Positions 61,853-64,000 of a DNA stretch of 64,000 bases are shown here, piece by piece; within the stretch, counting starts at the first letter, position 1; each line of letters opens with the position of its first letter. The translations under genes and the position numbers were made by a program. The notes under the pieces are model-generated. The model searched no databases, was not told the DNA's origin, and saw nothing but the letters and a program-made list of their open reading frames with translations. The stretch is from the NCBI GenBank assembly GCA_035635575.1, contig DASQAV010000031.1, forward strand, positions 1 through 64,000. The letters run 5' to 3'. This stretch comes from WS-7 sp035635575 (lineage in GTDB: Bacteria; Eisenbacteria; RBG-16-71-46; SZUA-252).

Positions 61853-63736
61853 TTACGGGGCGGTGGGCTGTTCGCTCGGGACCTGCAGCGAAGCGGCGTA
61901 GTCGGGCCAGCGGGTCAAGACCTCCTTCCACACCACGAGGGCGGAATCGGCCTGACCGCTCCGGTAGTAGGCCAATCCCAGATTGTGGCGCAGCACCGGC
62001 AGGTTCGGCTGGAGCCGGACCGCTTCCCGGAGCTCCTGGATCGCTTCCGGATACCGGTCGAGTTTCATGTACGTGAGGCCCAGGTTGTATCTTCCTTCCC
62101 AACGCCCCGGACCCCTTCGCACGCCCTCGCGCAGATAGGGAATCGCTTCCTCGTACCGGCTCAGCCGCATCAGGTGGAAGCCGACGTTGGTCCAGTTGCG
62201 GGGATTGGTCGGCTCTGCCTCCACCGAGGCGCGGGCGTAGGGCAACGCCTCGAAGTATTGCCCTCGGTCTCGGTAGAAAAGCTGCAGCACGCTGTTCCCG
62301 TACGCCCTTCCGTACCTCGAGACCCTCTCGCGATCGTTCACGACCGCGGCGAAGCGCCGGACCGCGGCGCCCTCGTCCGCGTTCACGAGCACGAAGGAGA
62401 GCAGCGAAGCGAGCGAGATTCCGAGGAGCGCCAAGGCGGCGCGCGTGCGCGAATGCCCCTCCCAGATCCGCCGCGCTGCCGCGACCGCGAAGACCGCGGT
62501 GGGCAGGAGCAGGATCGAGTTCAGGTCCCAGTCCTGGGCCGGCGCGACCGGCGTCATGAGCCATGCCGTGAGAAGAAGCCCAGGGATCGCCGCGATGGCG
62601 AGAAGCGCCAGGGGACGTGAGAATGGACGCGGGCCGCCGAGCATCCCCGCCGCCCATCCGCAGAGGAGGATCACCGGCACCGGGATCGCGAGAAGGAGGA
62701 TGTTCATGAGATCCGCCAGGTGGCCGTACGAGAAGAAGCCGTACGGACGATGGAACGTGACGCCTTCGAATCCTTCCCGCATCCCGCTCGTCGCGGCGTG
62801 AATGGGCGCCGCCCAGTCCGTGGGCCGGTACCCGAGCACGAGCAGGAGAGCCGCGAGGAAGGCGAAGGGAAGCGCGAGCGAGAGGAGCTTCCACACGAGG
62901 GGCCGTTTCTCCAGCGCGATCAGGAAGAGGTACGAAGGAATCAGGTACGCGGCGCTCAGATGCGCGGAAATCGCGAGTGCCAGGGCCATGGCGGAGACCC
63001 AGAGGGGATCGCGTCCTCGCACCCGACGAAGCGCGAGCCAGAGGTAGAGAAGAAGGGAAACGGCCGCGAGGGGATAGCTCTCGATGTATCCGAAGTAGAG
63101 CTGGGACACGCCGAGCGTGAGGAGGAGCCCGACCGCGACGAGCCACCGTGTCTTCGAGGGGACGATCTCGAGCGCGATCCCCGTGACGAGGAGCGCCGCC
63201 ATGCCGCCGCACAGCATCGAGAAGAGCGACATGGAGACCGCGTCCGGCGTGTGTCCCGTCTTCCGGACGAGGTGCGCGAAGGCGTGCCAGAGCGCCGCGA
63301 AGAGCGGCTCGCTGAAGGGAGGGTGCTGGCTAGAGCTCACGGTTGCTAGCCAGACGGCGCCGTCCCCGAGAAGCTGGGTCCGCGCGCGCAGAAACCAGAA
63401 CGCCGCCCCCAGGGGAAGAAAAAGCGGGGCAAGCAGCCAGATGCGCGGACGCTCCGGACGGGACCGCGCCGGGCTTGGGGGCCTCGAGGGCGTTCCATCT
63501 TGGAGCGCCGCCGACCACAAGAGCAAAACCGAGGCGAGCAGGACCGCGAACATGAGGAGCCGCAAGCCGGGAGGAAGAAATCCCGCCGCGTGGAGGCCCC
63601 ATCCCCTCGGGCCCGCGCTCAGAGACGCGAGGAAGAAGAGGAGCGCGTAGAGCGAGGCCAGGACCGCGACGGTGAGGATCGGGATGCGCTCGGGAGGTGT
63701 CCCGGCTCTGGCTTTGGGAGGAGAACTCTCGGTCAA
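61853..63736 (-). CDS. Polytopic membrane protein with C-terminal TPRs (GT-C-like)
   Basis: About 627 residues from TTG 63736, chosen because GGGAG lies 4 bases upstream. A GTG at 63805 would add 23 residues but has no ribosome site. Around ten membrane helices run from about residue 25 to 430 (PILTVAVLASLYALLFFLA, WLVAVGLLLTLGVSQLYFGY, AYLIPSYLFLIALEK). The soluble end has at least four TPRs (LPYARASVEAEPTNPRNWTN, LSRYEEAIPYLREGVRRG, LDRYPEAIQELREAVRLQ, SGQADSALVVWKEVLTRWP). The plan matches the TMTC-like protein at 36.4 kb without its DWDD loop. A glycosyltransferase role is likely but not proven. It heads the minus-strand run to the SerK-like gene. Confidence 0.85.
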   Translation of the reverse strand: MTESSPPKARAGTPPERIPILTVAVLASLYALLFFLASLSAGPRGWGLHAAGFLPPGLRLLMFAVLLASVLLLWSAALQDGTPSRPPSPARSRPERPRIWLLAPLFLPLGAAFWFLRARTQLLGDGAVWLATVSSSQHPPFSEPLFAALWHAFAHLVRKTGHTPDAVSMSLFSMLCGGMAALLVTGIALEIVPSKTRWLVAVGLLLTLGVSQLYFGYIESYPLAAVSLLLYLWLALRRVRGRDPLWVSAMALALAISAHLSAAYLIPSYLFLIALEKRPLVWKLLSLALPFAFLAALLLVLGYRPTDWAAPIHAATSGMREGFEGVTFHRPYGFFSYGHLADLMNILLLAIPVPVILLCGWAAGMLGGPRPFSRPLALLAIAAIPGLLLTAWLMTPVAPAQDWDLNSILLLPTAVFAVAAARRIWEGHSRTRAALALLGISLASLLSFVLVNADEGAAVRRFAAVVNDRERVSRYGRAYGNSVLQLFYRDRGQYFEALPYARASVEAEPTNPRNWTNVGFHLMRLSRYEEAIPYLREGVRRGPGRWEGRYNLGLTYMKLDRYPEAIQELREAVRLQPNLPVLRHNLGLAYYRSGQADSALVVWKEVLTRWPDYAASLQVPSEQPTAP

Positions 63737-63848
63737 GGTGCTCCCGGGTCGTGGATTCGCGTGGCCCTGATCCTCGGGCCGCAGTCTAACGCGCCCTCTC
63801 GCCACGGGTGTACAATGTTGTCCCGAGATTCAGGAAAGGCACGACCCG

Positions 63849-64000
63849 ATGCCGGCAAACCTGACGCCGCAATACAAGGAAGCAGAGCTTCGGTTCCGCC
63901 AGGCGGGCACGCACGCGGAGAAGCTCGAGGCGCTGCGCGAGATGATGGCGCTCCTGCCGAAGCACAAGGGCACGGAGAAGATCCAGGCGGATCTACGAAA
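63849..64000 (+). CDS. TGS/DRG-type GTPase, N-terminal fragment cut by window edge
   Basis: Fifty codons from ATG 63849, with AGGAAAGG upstream, then the window ends. The start PANLTPQYKEAELRFRQAGT and the stretch EMMALLPKHKGTEKIQADLR are the characteristic N-terminus of DRG/OBG-like GTPases with a C-terminal TGS domain; the G-domain itself lies beyond the edge. Such proteins bind ribosomes and act in translation. A -10-like TACAAT lies at 63811-63816 in the short gap to the divergent TPR gene. Confidence 0.8.
   Translation, partial: MPANLTPQYKEAELRFRQAGTHAEKLEALREMMALLPKHKGTEKIQADLR

Noticed and set aside
61767..63212. A long 5' extension of the hydrolase-remnant frame that might hold the missing N-terminus
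   Set aside because: It is an Arg/Pro-rich shadow frame within the TPR membrane gene on the same strand. No GxSxG elbow or hydrolase strand is present.
1..64000. tRNA, rRNA, insertion sequence, prophage or integrase genes
   Set aside because: I saw no cloverleaf with a TTCGANTC loop, no rRNA-like stretch, no transposase or integrase motif and no flanking terminal repeats on either strand. A covariance-model scan would be needed to exclude small RNAs.

Overview
The window is GC-rich bacterial DNA with densely packed genes, about 46 on both strands, nearly all complete. I see no rRNA, tRNA, CRISPR array, prophage or insertion sequence. The organism looks Gram-negative: there are two TonB-dependent receptors, a MacA-type adaptor, lipoprotein signals, and at least five secreted proteins ending in a FlgD-like Ig domain (SGVYF core, basic last residues). 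That combination is typical of uncultured FCB-group lineages such as Candidatus Eisenbacteria. The phylum is my inference and is not proven by the sequence.

Layout. 1-6.7 kb: a truncated small secreted protein, a GT-C glycosyltransferase with a TPR tail, a TonB-dependent receptor and two small membrane proteins. 6.7-12.6 kb: a large repeat-bearing secreted protein behind a near-consensus promoter, then a second TonB receptor. 12.6-16.9 kb: a hybrid MASE1-PAS histidine kinase divergent from a second GT-C glycosyltransferase, with a palindrome between them. 17-21 kb: an M13 metallopeptidase, convergent with a two-gene operon encoding a polytopic membrane protein and a secreted VWA protein. 21.3-26 kb: an arylsulfotransferase-like protein and a PKD protein, both FlgD-tailed. 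26-29.3 kb: a coupled subtilase and aminopeptidase P pair. 29.4-31.5 kb: a carboxypeptidase-regulatory/barrel protein and a YncE-like propeller. 31.7-35.5 kb: a MacA-like adaptor with two different MacB-type permeases but no ATPase gene. 35.6-41.9 kb: a lipoprotein, a TMTC-like TPR membrane protein, a beta-helix protein, a GT2-deacetylase fusion and a PepSY protein. 42-48.9 kb: a Ser/Thr kinase-ATPase-TPR signalling protein and a giant secreted protein. 48.9-53.5 kb: a flavoprotein, then a c-type cytochrome, a small membrane protein and a PQQ sugar dehydrogenase. 53.5-57.4 kb: PspC, a thioredoxin-like protein, a vanadium haloperoxidase-like lipoprotein, a DUF4242 protein and an SDR protein. 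57.5-60 kb: a triple-PAS histidine kinase and its response regulator, preceded by tandem 23-bp repeats. 60-63.7 kb: a minus-strand run of a TPR membrane protein, a hydrolase remnant, a HAD phosphatase and a SerK/SbnI-like ParB-fold protein. The right edge holds the start of a TGS/DRG-type GTPase.

The main themes are the cell envelope (secretion, proteolysis, glycan transfer) and signalling. Regulatory DNA is readable in places. Several promoters have an extended -10 (TGnTAnnnT), and at least three sit so close to the start codon that leaderless mRNAs are likely. Two good intrinsic terminators follow FlgD-tailed genes. The points most worth follow-up are the SerK-like/HAD cluster with its coupled hydrolase remnant, the VWA/membrane operon, the ATPase-less MacAB-like set, and the tandem repeats before the PAS kinase.
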